Part shown: piece after piece, positions 18,387 to 27,600 of the stretch | How positions within the stretch are numbered: the first letter of the stretch is position 1 | Layout of the letters: every line of letters begins with the position of its first letter | NCBI RefSeq assembly: GCF_028858515.1 | Contig: NZ_JAPJZJ010000002.1 | Coordinates: forward strand, 372,001-436,000 | DNA from: Aurantiacibacter sp. D1-12 | Lineage (GTDB): Bacteria > Pseudomonadota > Alphaproteobacteria > Sphingomonadales > Sphingomonadaceae | DNA length: 64,000 bases | Direction: 5' to 3' | Translations under genes and position numbers: made by a program | The notes under the pieces: generated by a model | The model's input: the letters and a program-made list of their open reading frames with translations, nothing else | The model's database searches: none | Told to the model about the DNA's origin: nothing

Positions 18387-19253
18387 TCACCAGTAGTAGA
18401 ACACGGAAACGATATGCGCCGTCAGCGCCGCGAGCAGCGCGATAGTGACGGGCACATGGATGTAGAGCCAGACATCGAGCATCGCACGAAGGCGCATCTG
18501 GCGGCGGATCTGGTCCAATTGCGCGCGGCGCTTGCGCAGCAGCGAGACGACCTTGCCAAGCGCTTCATCATGGCCGGACACTCCGAAATGATCGAGCGCG
18601 GCGATGGTGCGACAATTGCGATAGCTGTTCGTCAGGCGCGCGCCGAGGCCGAAATCGAACGGATCCTGCTCCAGCGCGGCGATCACCAGATCAGCATCCT
18701 CGCGCCCCAGCGGCTGCGCGGCATTTTCCAGCTGGCGATCAATCGCGGCGAGCGCATCGAGCATTTCGCCCTTGGTCATTTGCCGCCGGTTGCTGCTGAT
18801 CTCGGCTGGCAGCGTCGCATAGGCAAATATGCCGTAAAGTCCTGAAATGATGACCACCATCATCAGCACCCAGGCGAGCGTGTGGACATTCCAGCCGAGC
18901 TGGAAGCCGGTGTGCAGCGTGCCGATGACGATCAGCGCAAGGCCGAGATAGACATGCGCGCTGGTCCATGCCTTCAGGCTCCAGCGCCCCTCGCTCATAT
19001 TGCGTTTGCGCACACCGAGGAGACTCAGCCACACGATCAGGCCAGCACCGATGGTGCCGAGAGTATAGCCGTACCAGCTGCCGCCATTGTGGCGCGGTTC
19101 GACATCGACGAGGACGTAGCTGAGGATCGCGACGATCGAGATGATCGTTGCTGCCTTCGCCCAGCGCCAGCGGCGATGCTTCAGGAAACTGACGTGGTCG
19201 CTGTCACGGCGCTCCTCATCGAGCGTGAAACGACCTTCGGGAGCGCTAGCCAT
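18387..19253 (-). CDS. Five-helix cytochrome b-like membrane protein
   Basis: The 288-residue protein has five predicted helices: about 35-52, 64-84, 98-118, 123-145 and 264-286. Histidines lie inside or at the ends of helices 3, 4 and 5 (SAHVYLG, TLHTGF, NVHTLAW, YIHVPVT, TAHIVSV), enough to bind two b-type haems in a ferric-reductase/cytochrome b561-like bundle. A cytoplasmic helical domain of about 110 residues separates helices 4 and 5. Between a soluble flavin/Fe-S protein and a membrane-anchored decahaem, it is the obvious transmembrane electron carrier. The start at the fourth residue of the longest frame (ATG 19253) is nine bases from GGGGGG; the first ATG touches that site. Confidence 0.7.
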   Translation of the reverse strand: MASAPEGRFTLDEERRDSDHVSFLKHRRWRWAKAATIISIVAILSYVLVDVEPRHNGGSWYGYTLGTIGAGLIVWLSLLGVRKRNMSEGRWSLKAWTSAHVYLGLALIVIGTLHTGFQLGWNVHTLAWVLMMVVIISGLYGIFAYATLPAEISSNRRQMTKGEMLDALAAIDRQLENAAQPLGREDADLVIAALEQDPFDFGLGARLTNSYRNCRTIAALDHFGVSGHDEALGKVVSLLRKRRAQLDQIRRQMRLRAMLDVWLYIHVPVTIALLAALTAHIVSVFYYW

Positions 19254-19268
19254 TGTCGACATCCCCCC

Positions 19269-21722
19269 TCATTCCACATCCTCGGTCAGTTTGGTGACGG
19301 TTAGGAACTTGTCGGGCGATACGCGGATTGCGGCTCCGGTTGGGCAGGCGCGTACACAGGCAGGGCCACCCTCGATGCCGGAGCACATGTCGCACTTGAT
19401 CGCCTGCTTGGGCTTTTCCGGATCGGCGTGCTGCTTGCGCCAGCCATAGCTTGCTTCGCCCGGCCCCGGCCCGCTGCCGAACAGCAGCCAGCTGATCAGA
19501 GAGGGCTTTTTCGGTGGCACGGCATCCATGCGGATCACCCCGTAGGGGCAGTTGCGCTGGCAATTACCGCAGCCGATGCAGGTTTCGTTGATGAAGACCT
19601 CTCCATCGGGCCCGCGCTGGATCGCGTTGGGCGGGCAATCGGCCATGCAATGCGGATGTTCGCAGTGGCGGCAGCTCGTCGGCACGTGGAGGTGCGCGTA
19701 GGACCGGCCCGCCTCACGGTCGAGGCGCGAAAGGCCATCGTGACTGTCTGCGCAGGCCTTCTCGCAATTGTCGCAGCCGACGCACAGCTTCTCGTCGATC
19801 AGCAGCACGTCGGTCGCTTCGCCGATGCCGTTGTCGACGAGGAATTGCGCAGTTTCGGAATACATGTCCGCCGCCGAGCCGAAGCTGTCCTTGCGCGCTT
19901 CGACAAAGGCGTTAACCTCCCGCCGCCCGCGCATGTCCTCGAGCGCGCGGCCACGCAGGTCGGGCTTCGCATCCATCAGCGCGAGGAACTTGTCGCCCGG
20001 AAAACGCACGACTTCGCTCTTGATCGCGGCTTTCACCGTCGCGGTGCGCGCCGACCCGTCGATCACCGCCATTTCCCCGAAGTAGGAGCCTGCAGGAAGA
20101 TAGGAGAGGAAGACCGGGTGCCCGCCAATACTCTTTTCAACGATCATCGATCCGCGCCGCACGACGAAAATATCTTTGTCATCCGCGCCTTCCTCGACAA
20201 CCACCTGCCCCGCACGAATGTCCATGACTTCGCCCGCATCAACAATCTCGGCCACGTCCGCCTGAGTCAGGCCGGAGCCGAACATCTGCAGAAATTGGCG
20301 TTCGATCGAGATGCGGTTCACCGCGCGGCCCGCACTCGGCACGGTGGCGATCAGCTTGAGCGCGGCATTGCGCGACAGCTCGATAGCCACTAGCGGCTCG
20401 GCCGCCTGAATTGTCGCACCGCGGCGGCGGCCCGAAATCAGCCCGACCTCGCCGAAGATTGAGCCCTGCTCGATAGGCACGGTGATCGAAGGATCGTCCT
20501 CACTCACCTGCACCGCCACCGAGCCTTCGGCGATAGCGAACATGGAAGAGCCTGGCTCGTTCTTGGTGAACACGACTTCGCCCGGCTGGAAGTAGTGCAC
20601 GGTGGAATCGAGCATCAACTCGCGCAGTTGCAGCGGTGAAAGCTCTTCAAAGATGACGACATTCTTCCCGAACACCTCAAGCCAGTCTTCAACCGGGCGA
20701 CGACCCGGCAGGCCAGCAAATTTCTCTTCCAGAATGGGCTGATCGGCGGGTTTGAGATCGGTATTTCCGTGCAGGAACTCGATCACGTCATAGCCCTGGT
20801 TCATGCAGTGCTTGATCAGCGGATATCCCGCCAGCGCACCGATCACATGAACGCCGTTCTTGGTCGTTTCGAACGTAGGCGTCAGCGCGGGATAGGCATC
20901 ACGCTCCTCGCTGGTGAATTCCACCCCGATGGCCTCGACAAAGCCGCGCGGCGGTTTGGAGCCGGTGCGCGCGATAATGCGATCGCAGGGGATGGTGACT
21001 TCGCCGTCGCGGGTTTCAAGAACCAGTTCCCCCGGGCGCGCTTCGATAGGAGAGGTTTCCCGCCGCACATCGATCCGACCGTCAGCCTCTGCTTCTTCGA
21101 GCAGCTTGACGTTGGCTCCCTTGGCGCGGGCAAAACTGTCGCGACGGTTGAGGATCGTCACGCGGTTCGCCTGCGCCGGATCGGCAGCCAAACCCAGCGC
21201 GTTCTCGATACCTGCATCGCCCGAGCCGACCACGGTGATATGCTCGTCAAAATACTCGCCCGGATCATCGAGCTGGTACTGGATATGCGGCAGATCAGCG
21301 CCGGGAATGCGTAGAAGATTGGGATTGCCCTGCGTGCCGATGGCGAGCACCACAGCCTGCGCCTTCACAACGTCGCCGCCCTTGGTTTGCAGAGTAAAGT
21401 CGCCGCTTTCGCCCGTAATCTCGGTCACCTCGGCATTGTAGAGGACACTGACCTTGCCCTCTTCGATCTGCCGGTCCCAGGTGTCGAGAATGACTTCGCG
21501 CTTGCCCGCGTCGAAATCGAGATCACTGCGCAGCACCAGGTTGCTGGGCGTCGCCATCACGTGCTTGCCCTTCTGGTATTTGAAGATCGTATCGGAGAGG
21601 TGATCGGTCTTTTCGATGAGGACGTGGCTCATGCCCAGCGCTGCTGCATGCGCGGCAGCGGAAAGGCCCGCCGGCCCCGATCCGACAATGGCTACCTGAA
21701 CCTGATCCGGCTCTTGCCCCAT
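19269..21722 (-). CDS. Flavin oxidoreductase fused to two cNMP-binding domains and four [4Fe-4S] clusters
   Basis: In this 817-residue cytoplasmic protein, residues about 8-330 form a two-dinucleotide flavoprotein module (GSGPAGL at 14-20, second Rossmann loop GSGDAGIENA near 168), like YpdA/TrxR-type reductases but without a TrxR CxxC disulfide. Two CRP-type cyclic-nucleotide-binding domains follow (about 365-470 and 490-610, each with GE and R-x-A-T phosphate-cassette-like segments: GEVGLISGRRRGAT and GEMAVIDGSARTAT). Residues about 645-800 hold sixteen cysteines in four ferredoxin motifs of the DmsB/NarH type. It probably moves electrons between NAD(P)H and the membrane haems under cyclic-nucleotide control. 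It heads the operon behind CAGGGGGGAAT. Confidence 0.85.
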   Translation of the reverse strand: MGQEPDQVQVAIVGSGPAGLSAAAHAAALGMSHVLIEKTDHLSDTIFKYQKGKHVMATPSNLVLRSDLDFDAGKREVILDTWDRQIEEGKVSVLYNAEVTEITGESGDFTLQTKGGDVVKAQAVVLAIGTQGNPNLLRIPGADLPHIQYQLDDPGEYFDEHITVVGSGDAGIENALGLAADPAQANRVTILNRRDSFARAKGANVKLLEEAEADGRIDVRRETSPIEARPGELVLETRDGEVTIPCDRIIARTGSKPPRGFVEAIGVEFTSEERDAYPALTPTFETTKNGVHVIGALAGYPLIKHCMNQGYDVIEFLHGNTDLKPADQPILEEKFAGLPGRRPVEDWLEVFGKNVVIFEELSPLQLRELMLDSTVHYFQPGEVVFTKNEPGSSMFAIAEGSVAVQVSEDDPSITVPIEQGSIFGEVGLISGRRRGATIQAAEPLVAIELSRNAALKLIATVPSAGRAVNRISIERQFLQMFGSGLTQADVAEIVDAGEVMDIRAGQVVVEEGADDKDIFVVRRGSMIVEKSIGGHPVFLSYLPAGSYFGEMAVIDGSARTATVKAAIKSEVVRFPGDKFLALMDAKPDLRGRALEDMRGRREVNAFVEARKDSFGSAADMYSETAQFLVDNGIGEATDVLLIDEKLCVGCDNCEKACADSHDGLSRLDREAGRSYAHLHVPTSCRHCEHPHCMADCPPNAIQRGPDGEVFINETCIGCGNCQRNCPYGVIRMDAVPPKKPSLISWLLFGSGPGPGEASYGWRKQHADPEKPKQAIKCDMCSGIEGGPACVRACPTGAAIRVSPDKFLTVTKLTEDVE

Positions 21723-21840
21723 ATTCCCCCCTGCCGCCTGTTAAGCACAAAAACAGGGCCAAGGGAAAGGGGGCCATCGCGCTTGCGCCTCTTGGTGACA
21801 TCGTTAGGCTGGTAGCGCGGGAATGAGGGGGACCGCTTCA
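21723..21840. promoter_or_regulatory. Divergent promoter region of the oxidoreductase operon and the TPR gene
   Basis: The 118-base gap must contain promoters for both directions. Each gene has a strong G-run Shine-Dalgarno at its edge (CAGGGGGG for the minus gene, GAGGGGG for the plus gene). No clear operator palindrome was seen here. Confidence 0.5.
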
Positions 21841-22743
21841 ATGGCAGCACTGCGCAAGGGTACCGTCGGGGCAATTATCGGCATCGCGCTGCTGGCAGGC
21901 GTTGTCGGCTGGCGGACGATTGGCACTAGCGATACCGCGAGTGAAGCCGAGGGCGACAGGGCCGGAATGTCCCTCCCGCCAACGCTCGAGCAGATGGCCG
22001 CAAGGGCAGAGGCCGACCCTGACAATGCGCTGCTGTGGCAGGAATACGGGCTGGCGCTGTTCAATTCGGGCCGCTTTGCCGAGGCTGCGGATGCCTATGA
22101 GAGCGCTGTCGAGGCCGATACCGATACAGCCATCCTGTGGTCCTCGCTGGGCGAAGCACGGGTTATGGCGAGCGAAAGCGATCCCATGCCCCAAGCCGCC
22201 GAACGCGCCTTTCGCCGCGCCCTGGAACTGGACCCGACCGATCCGCGCGCGCGCTATTTCCTTGCGGTTGCGCGAGACCTGACCGGCGATCATGAGGGCG
22301 CGATTACCGACTGGCTGGCGCTGCTGGCGGATACACCTCCAGGCGCGCCTTGGGAGACCGACCTTGTCCGCACGATCCAGCAGGTCGGGGCCATCAACGA
22401 GATCGAGGTGGAACAGCGCATCGCCAGCGCAGCGGGCACGCGCGATCTGCTGCCGGCCGAAATGACCGGCGGCATGCCCGGCCCGACGCAGGAGCAGATG
22501 GCCGCAGCTGCCTCCATCGCGCCGGACGAGCAACAAAGCATGGCAGAAGGCATGGTCGCGCGCCTTGCTGCGCGGATTGAAGCCGAAGGCGGCACCGTGG
22601 AGGAATGGGTCATGCTGATGCGCAGTTACAACCAGCTGGGCCGCACTGGAGACGCGCGGCGAGCTCGGGATGCGGCCATTTCGGCGCATCCGGATGCACG
22701 CGAACAGATTGAAAACATGGCGGCAACACTCGGTATCGAGTGA
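21841..22743 (+). CDS. CcmI/CycH-like TPR protein, membrane-anchored
   Basis: The 300-residue protein has one N-terminal helix (about 10-30) and tetratricopeptide repeats from about 55 (ALLWQEYGLALFNSGRFAEAADAY, then AERAFRRALELDPTDPRARY), with a C-terminal helical domain repeating the pattern near 255-290. This matches the C-terminal TPR part of the cytochrome c maturation factor CcmI/CycH, which presents apocytochromes to the haem-ligation machinery. Its position opposite a cytochrome operon supports a role in maturing multihaem proteins, but no other ccm genes are in the window. The ATG at 21841 was chosen because the GAGGGGG site lies after the earlier in-frame ATG at 21823. Confidence 0.65.
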   Translation: MAALRKGTVGAIIGIALLAGVVGWRTIGTSDTASEAEGDRAGMSLPPTLEQMAARAEADPDNALLWQEYGLALFNSGRFAEAADAYESAVEADTDTAILWSSLGEARVMASESDPMPQAAERAFRRALELDPTDPRARYFLAVARDLTGDHEGAITDWLALLADTPPGAPWETDLVRTIQQVGAINEIEVEQRIASAAGTRDLLPAEMTGGMPGPTQEQMAAAASIAPDEQQSMAEGMVARLAARIEAEGGTVEEWVMLMRSYNQLGRTGDARRARDAAISAHPDAREQIENMAATLGIE

Positions 22744-22816
22744 ACCGTCGCAAATGACCAATACCGCGATTCGACTCTGCTCCAAAACAGGCGCATTGTG
22801 GTGAACAGACGGGTCG

Positions 22817-22830
22817 GCCCCTTAAGGGGC
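22817..22830. promoter_or_regulatory. 14-bp perfect palindrome in the fhaC-like gene leader
   Basis: GCCCCTTAAGGGGC, followed by TTTGGGG, 17 bases before the transporter start. It can form a five-pair GC stem with a TTAA loop next to the ribosome-binding site, or act as an operator. The short T-run makes it a poor intrinsic terminator. Confidence 0.4.
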
Positions 22831-22847
22831 TTTGGGGAGGCGACCGA

Positions 22848-24677
22848 ATGAATTCAGTAGGGCACCTGTGCAAGAAATCCGGCCACAAGGCTCGCTTTCG
22901 CGCACTCGCAAGAGCTAGCCTGGCAACGGCCAGTGCGCTTGCGGGACTGGCCATGCCATCAACTATCTACGCGCAGGATACGGGCGCACCCAATCGCGGC
23001 GAGCTGGCTCCGCCACAGGCACAACCCGATGAACGGCAAGGTGTGACACTGACCGTGGACGGGCAAATGGAGCGCCGTGTCTGCGCGCTCGACAATCCCG
23101 AATATGCCGATCTTACGGTCACGCTGACAGGCGTTGACTACACCGGTGCCGAACGCGCCGCCGATGTCGCGCTGGAGGAAGCCCATCGCGGGTACCTGAA
23201 CCGCGAGCTGCCGATCCGCGCACTGTGCGATATCCGCGACCGCGCTGCAGCCTTGCTCGAAGATGCCGGATATCTTGCAGCGGTCGAGATTCCTGCCCAG
23301 TCGCTGGGCGATGGCCGGGCCGAAATGGGTGTAGTTCTGGGCCGCCTGATCGCCGTGCGCGCTCGCGGCGATACGCAAGGGGCCGAACAGCTCATTTCGG
23401 GCTATCTCGAACAGCTTGTCGGGCAAGACGTGTTCCGTGTGAGCGAGGCCGAGCGTTCGCTGCTGCTCGCCAATGATGTGCCGGGCATGGAAGTGCGCCT
23501 GTCTTTGCGCCCTGCCGAAAACGGCGTCCCGGGCGATCTGATCGGCGAAGTGGCGGTGATCCGTCAGTGGGGCGCGATTGACGCCAATGTGCAGAACTGG
23601 GGTAGCAAGGCGCTGGGGCGCTTTGGCGGCCTGATGCGCGCCGAATTCTACAATGTTACAGGGCTTGGCGATCGTACGGCAATTTCGGCCTTCTCCACTC
23701 TCGAATTCGAAGAACAGCAAACGCTGCAGATCAGCCACGATATGCGGCTCGGCAGCGATGGGCTGGTACTTTCCGGACAGGTCACGCTGGGCTGGACAAA
23801 CCCCGACGCCTTGCCCGGTTTCGACATCGAGTCCGAAACCGTCTTTGCCTCGCTGGAAGCGAGTTATCCGTTCCTGCGCACGCAGACCGATAGCCTCTGG
23901 GGCGCGGTGGGTTTTGACCTGGTCGATCAGGATGTGACCATCAACGGCAACCCCTTCACCCGGGACCGCGTGCGCGCCGCCTTCTTGCGCGGCAACTATG
24001 TCCACGTGGATGGCGACAGTGTTGCCCGGCGTGGGGGCTATTCACCGTTCGAGCCCAAGTTCCGCTTTGCCGCGACCGGAGAGTTGCGCCAGGGCCTCGG
24101 TATCTTGGGCGCTTCGGACGATTGCCGCGCCAATCCCGCAGCCTGCCTGATCAACGGCGGCATTGCCCCCGCACGCATCGGGCAAGACCCCACGCCATTC
24201 TATGGCCGCGCCTCGCTCGGTGCCGAGTACCGCCCGATCCCGCTGCTGACAGTTGCCTTCGATCTGGAAGGACAATTGAGCGGTAGCCCGCTCCCTGCGT
24301 TCGAGGAATATGGCGCGGGCAATTACGGGATTGGCCGGGGATATGATCCCAGCTCCATCCTTGGCGATAGCGGTGTCGGCACCAGTCTGGAGCTGCGCTA
24401 CGGCACTCTCGTCCCATCCAGCGCGGAGTCGCTTGTCTGGCAGCCGTACGTGTTCACCGATCTGGCATGGACCGACAATGAAGATGCCGGGCTGTTCGAC
24501 CCGACTGACGAGCTGTGGTCCGCCGGTGCGGGCATCCGCTTCGTCCGTGGCGCGAACGTCCAGGGCGATGTCAGTGTCGCGGTGCCGCTTCGCCGGCTCG
24601 ATTCCACCGGAGAGCGCCCCGGTTTCCGCATTCTCTTCTCGATCACAGCCCGCCTGCTGCCCTGGAGGTCATCATGA
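22848..24677 (+). CDS. Two-partner secretion transporter, FhaC/ShlB/HecB family
   Basis: This 609-residue outer-membrane transporter should secrete the exoprotein encoded immediately after it. A signal peptide ends at TIYAQ (about residue 43). The region at about 75-220 reads as two POTRA domains (for example LTVTLTGVDYTG and RDRAAALLEDAGYLAAVEIPAQ). The rest is a 16-strand-type barrel, with GIGRGYDPSSILGDSG near 495-510, the counterpart of the loop-6 VRGY/F motif of the Omp85/TpsB superfamily. The start at 22848 follows GGGGAGGCGACCGA. The stop overlaps the adhesin start as ATGA. The TpsB role and direction are well supported by family and neighbour; the exact sub-family is not resolved. Confidence 0.88.
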   Translation: MNSVGHLCKKSGHKARFRALARASLATASALAGLAMPSTIYAQDTGAPNRGELAPPQAQPDERQGVTLTVDGQMERRVCALDNPEYADLTVTLTGVDYTGAERAADVALEEAHRGYLNRELPIRALCDIRDRAAALLEDAGYLAAVEIPAQSLGDGRAEMGVVLGRLIAVRARGDTQGAEQLISGYLEQLVGQDVFRVSEAERSLLLANDVPGMEVRLSLRPAENGVPGDLIGEVAVIRQWGAIDANVQNWGSKALGRFGGLMRAEFYNVTGLGDRTAISAFSTLEFEEQQTLQISHDMRLGSDGLVLSGQVTLGWTNPDALPGFDIESETVFASLEASYPFLRTQTDSLWGAVGFDLVDQDVTINGNPFTRDRVRAAFLRGNYVHVDGDSVARRGGYSPFEPKFRFAATGELRQGLGILGASDDCRANPAACLINGGIAPARIGQDPTPFYGRASLGAEYRPIPLLTVAFDLEGQLSGSPLPAFEEYGAGNYGIGRGYDPSSILGDSGVGTSLELRYGTLVPSSAESLVWQPYVFTDLAWTDNEDAGLFDPTDELWSAGAGIRFVRGANVQGDVSVAVPLRRLDSTGERPGFRILFSITARLLPWRSS

Positions 24678-27600
24678 CCCTTTCACCCATCCGCAAAACC
24701 ACGCTCTTGCACAGCTGTGCCGGAGCGGCCCTGCTCGCCTCTCTCGCATTCGCTTCGGGCAGTGCGTCCGCACAGGGGATCAACGCGACCGGGACAGTTG
24801 TTCAGGGTTCTGCGCAGATCGACAATATGGTCCCGGGAACGACCCTCGTCACGGTGGATACGCAGGACACCGTCATCGACTGGGACCCGGACATCGATCC
24901 GACGCTGGGCGTAGCTGAAACCTTCTTGCCATTCGGCAACACAGCGATTTTCCAGAACGGCAGCAACAACACCAATTTCGCCGTACTCAACCGCATTATG
25001 CCAGGACCCGGAGGGAATCCGGCGCTCTTTCAGGGACTGGTTCAGGCCTTCCTCAACGATCTGGTCACCGGCGCGCAAACGCCGGGTGGTTTTGTTGCCT
25101 TCTATTCGCCTACGGGTATCATCGTGGGGCCGACGGGCCGCTTCGAAGTGCCGCAGCTGATGCTGACAACGCAGGCCGTGGATATCAGCACGATCAGCAA
25201 CTTTGCCAATGGCACAGGTGCGATCCTGCTCAATGGCAATACCGGGTCAATCGACCTGCAAGCCGGATCGACTTTCGTCGGCACACCGGAAGACAGCTTC
25301 CTGATTGTCGCATCACCGCAGATCAACATGGCGGGCGATGCCTTCTACAACGGTTCGATTGCCTATGTCGCATCGACATCGGTGCAGATGACGCATTCTT
25401 CCGGCCTGTTCGATATCATTATTGTCGGCGGAGTCGGCGGCGGTCAGGTGATCACCCATACAGGCAGCTCCGGCGGCCCGTCGAGCACCGGCGCGGGTGA
25501 TGAACATGTCATCTACGGTGTAACGCAGGGCGCGATTGGCGGCGGGGGTGTTTCCATGCTGTTCAGCGGCAATCTCGGTTTCCAGCCGGCCGCCAGCGCG
25601 GCGGTAGTGAACGGCGACATCATCCTTTCCGCCAATTACAACGTGTTTGGCCGGACAGTGGACGGGGATGACAACCGCCAGGGTGCGGATTCCTTCTTCG
25701 ATGGCCGTAGTCAGGTCCCGGGCGTTTCGGGCGATATCCTGCTGGAAGGGATCACGGCGACCAGCAATTTCCTCGCGATCGCGAGCGACCAGGTCAATCT
25801 GGACGCCACCGGAGCCTCTTCCAGCTTCTCTGCCGATCTGTCGTTGGTCGGCCGCACACAGGCGGTAATCAATGCGGCCAACGGCAACGATGTGACAGTA
25901 GACGGCGATCTGTTCGTTTCCGCGCGCAATTATGGTCTGATCACCCAGGGCAATATCGGCATCGATGCGACGGGCGGATTTGCCTCGGTGCGGGCCGGTG
26001 TCGATAGCGGGATCATCGTTCTTGGCGAGACAATGGTTGCGGCAAGCGCTCTTCCGGGCTTCGATTTCTTCACCAATACGGCAGGTGCAGGCACCGGAGG
26101 ACAGGCCCAGATCCTGGCCGAAGGCGGCTTTATCGATCTGCAGGGCAATGTGCGGATGGAAAGCTATGCCCGCTTTGACCCGGGCGCGTTTTCGTTCCCT
26201 CCCAGCGGCTATGGCGCGATGCAAGGCGGGCAAGTGCAGTTCCTCGCCACCGAAGACGGCGGCCTCAACACGCTAGGCTCGCTGACCATTGATGCCAGCG
26301 CTGAAGGGCCGAGTATCGATGCTGCAGATGCCAGCCTGGCTTCCAACGTTACCGGCGGGAACATCACTGTGGGCGTCGGCACCAACAGTGGCAGCGTGTC
26401 TATTGCGGGAGATGTCAGCGCGAGTGCCAACGCCAACATACTTACCCAGGCCTTCGCAACCGGTACCGGCCCGTTCGCGAATGGCGGCACGGTGAATTTC
26501 AGTGTTATCGACCTCGGCACGCTGACCATGGGCGGCAATGTTAGCGGCACGGCGAACGCATTCATCGGAGCGATCACTGGCGGTGGAAGCGCGGGCAGCG
26601 CGAGCGGTGGTTCCGCGGTTCTCAGCGCAATCGGCGGTGATATCGACATCACCGGATCGCTGAGCCTTGCCGCGCTGGGTCAGGGCGGCGATGGCGAGAT
26701 AGGCGGCGATGCATTCGGCGGTGACGCCAATATTCTGGTGAACAACGGCAATGTGTCGATAGGTGGAACCACAAGCGCTTCGGCAGACAGCACAGGTGGA
26801 ACCGGAGCCAGCGACGGCGGCAATGGCAACGGCGGCAACGCATCCATCGTTGTAAGTGGCGGTTCGCTCACAACCACCGGCCAGACCACGGTTTCTGCAT
26901 CGGGCTCTGGCGCGCTCGGCGCAGCTGGCGGGGACGGAACAGGCGGTATCGGCTTCCTCGGCGTGGACAATGGCGGGACCTGGACCGCAAACGGCATATT
27001 TGCCAACACCAACGGGTTCGCAGCGCCGGGCCAAGATGGCGATGGCGGCTTTGCAGCTGGTGGAGAGCTGAGCATTTTCCTCGGCAACGGCGGGACGCTC
27101 AACCTTACCGGCTTCTCGAACTTCTCTTCCACCGGAGCTGCAGCTGGCGGTGATACGACCAGTGGAGACGGTGTCTCGGCTGCGGGCGGCTCGGTATCGC
27201 TCACCGTGGACAATGCAACACTCAACGGCGCGACCGCGACGCTCGACATGATCGCATCGGCCACCGGCGGCGCAGTCGACACAGCAGGCTTTACTGGCGG
27301 ATCGGCGAGCGGCGGTGACGTAAGTATCGCAATCCAGAACGGCGGCACCGCATCGCTCAACCTGCTTGGCGTGGAATCGCGCGGTACAGGCGGCAACGGG
27401 GTCGATGGCTCCTCCGGAGGCGGTGCCGATGGCGGCTCTGTCGACGTACTGGTTGATGGCACAGGAAGCGACCTGACCACAGCCGACGATTTCATCATCA
27501 CGACGCGCGCTGATGGCGGCGACACAACCTCGGCGGGCATCAATGGCGGCACGGCGGATGGCGGCACTATCGGTGTTTCCGTTTCCAATGGTGCCAACGT

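Noticed and set aside
5840-21722. Calling the locus MtrCAB
   Set aside because: The barrel and decahaem proteins lack the Mtr sizes and order (the decahaem has a propeller and the anchored decahaem an FHA domain), so only the general principle of a porin-cytochrome conduit is kept.
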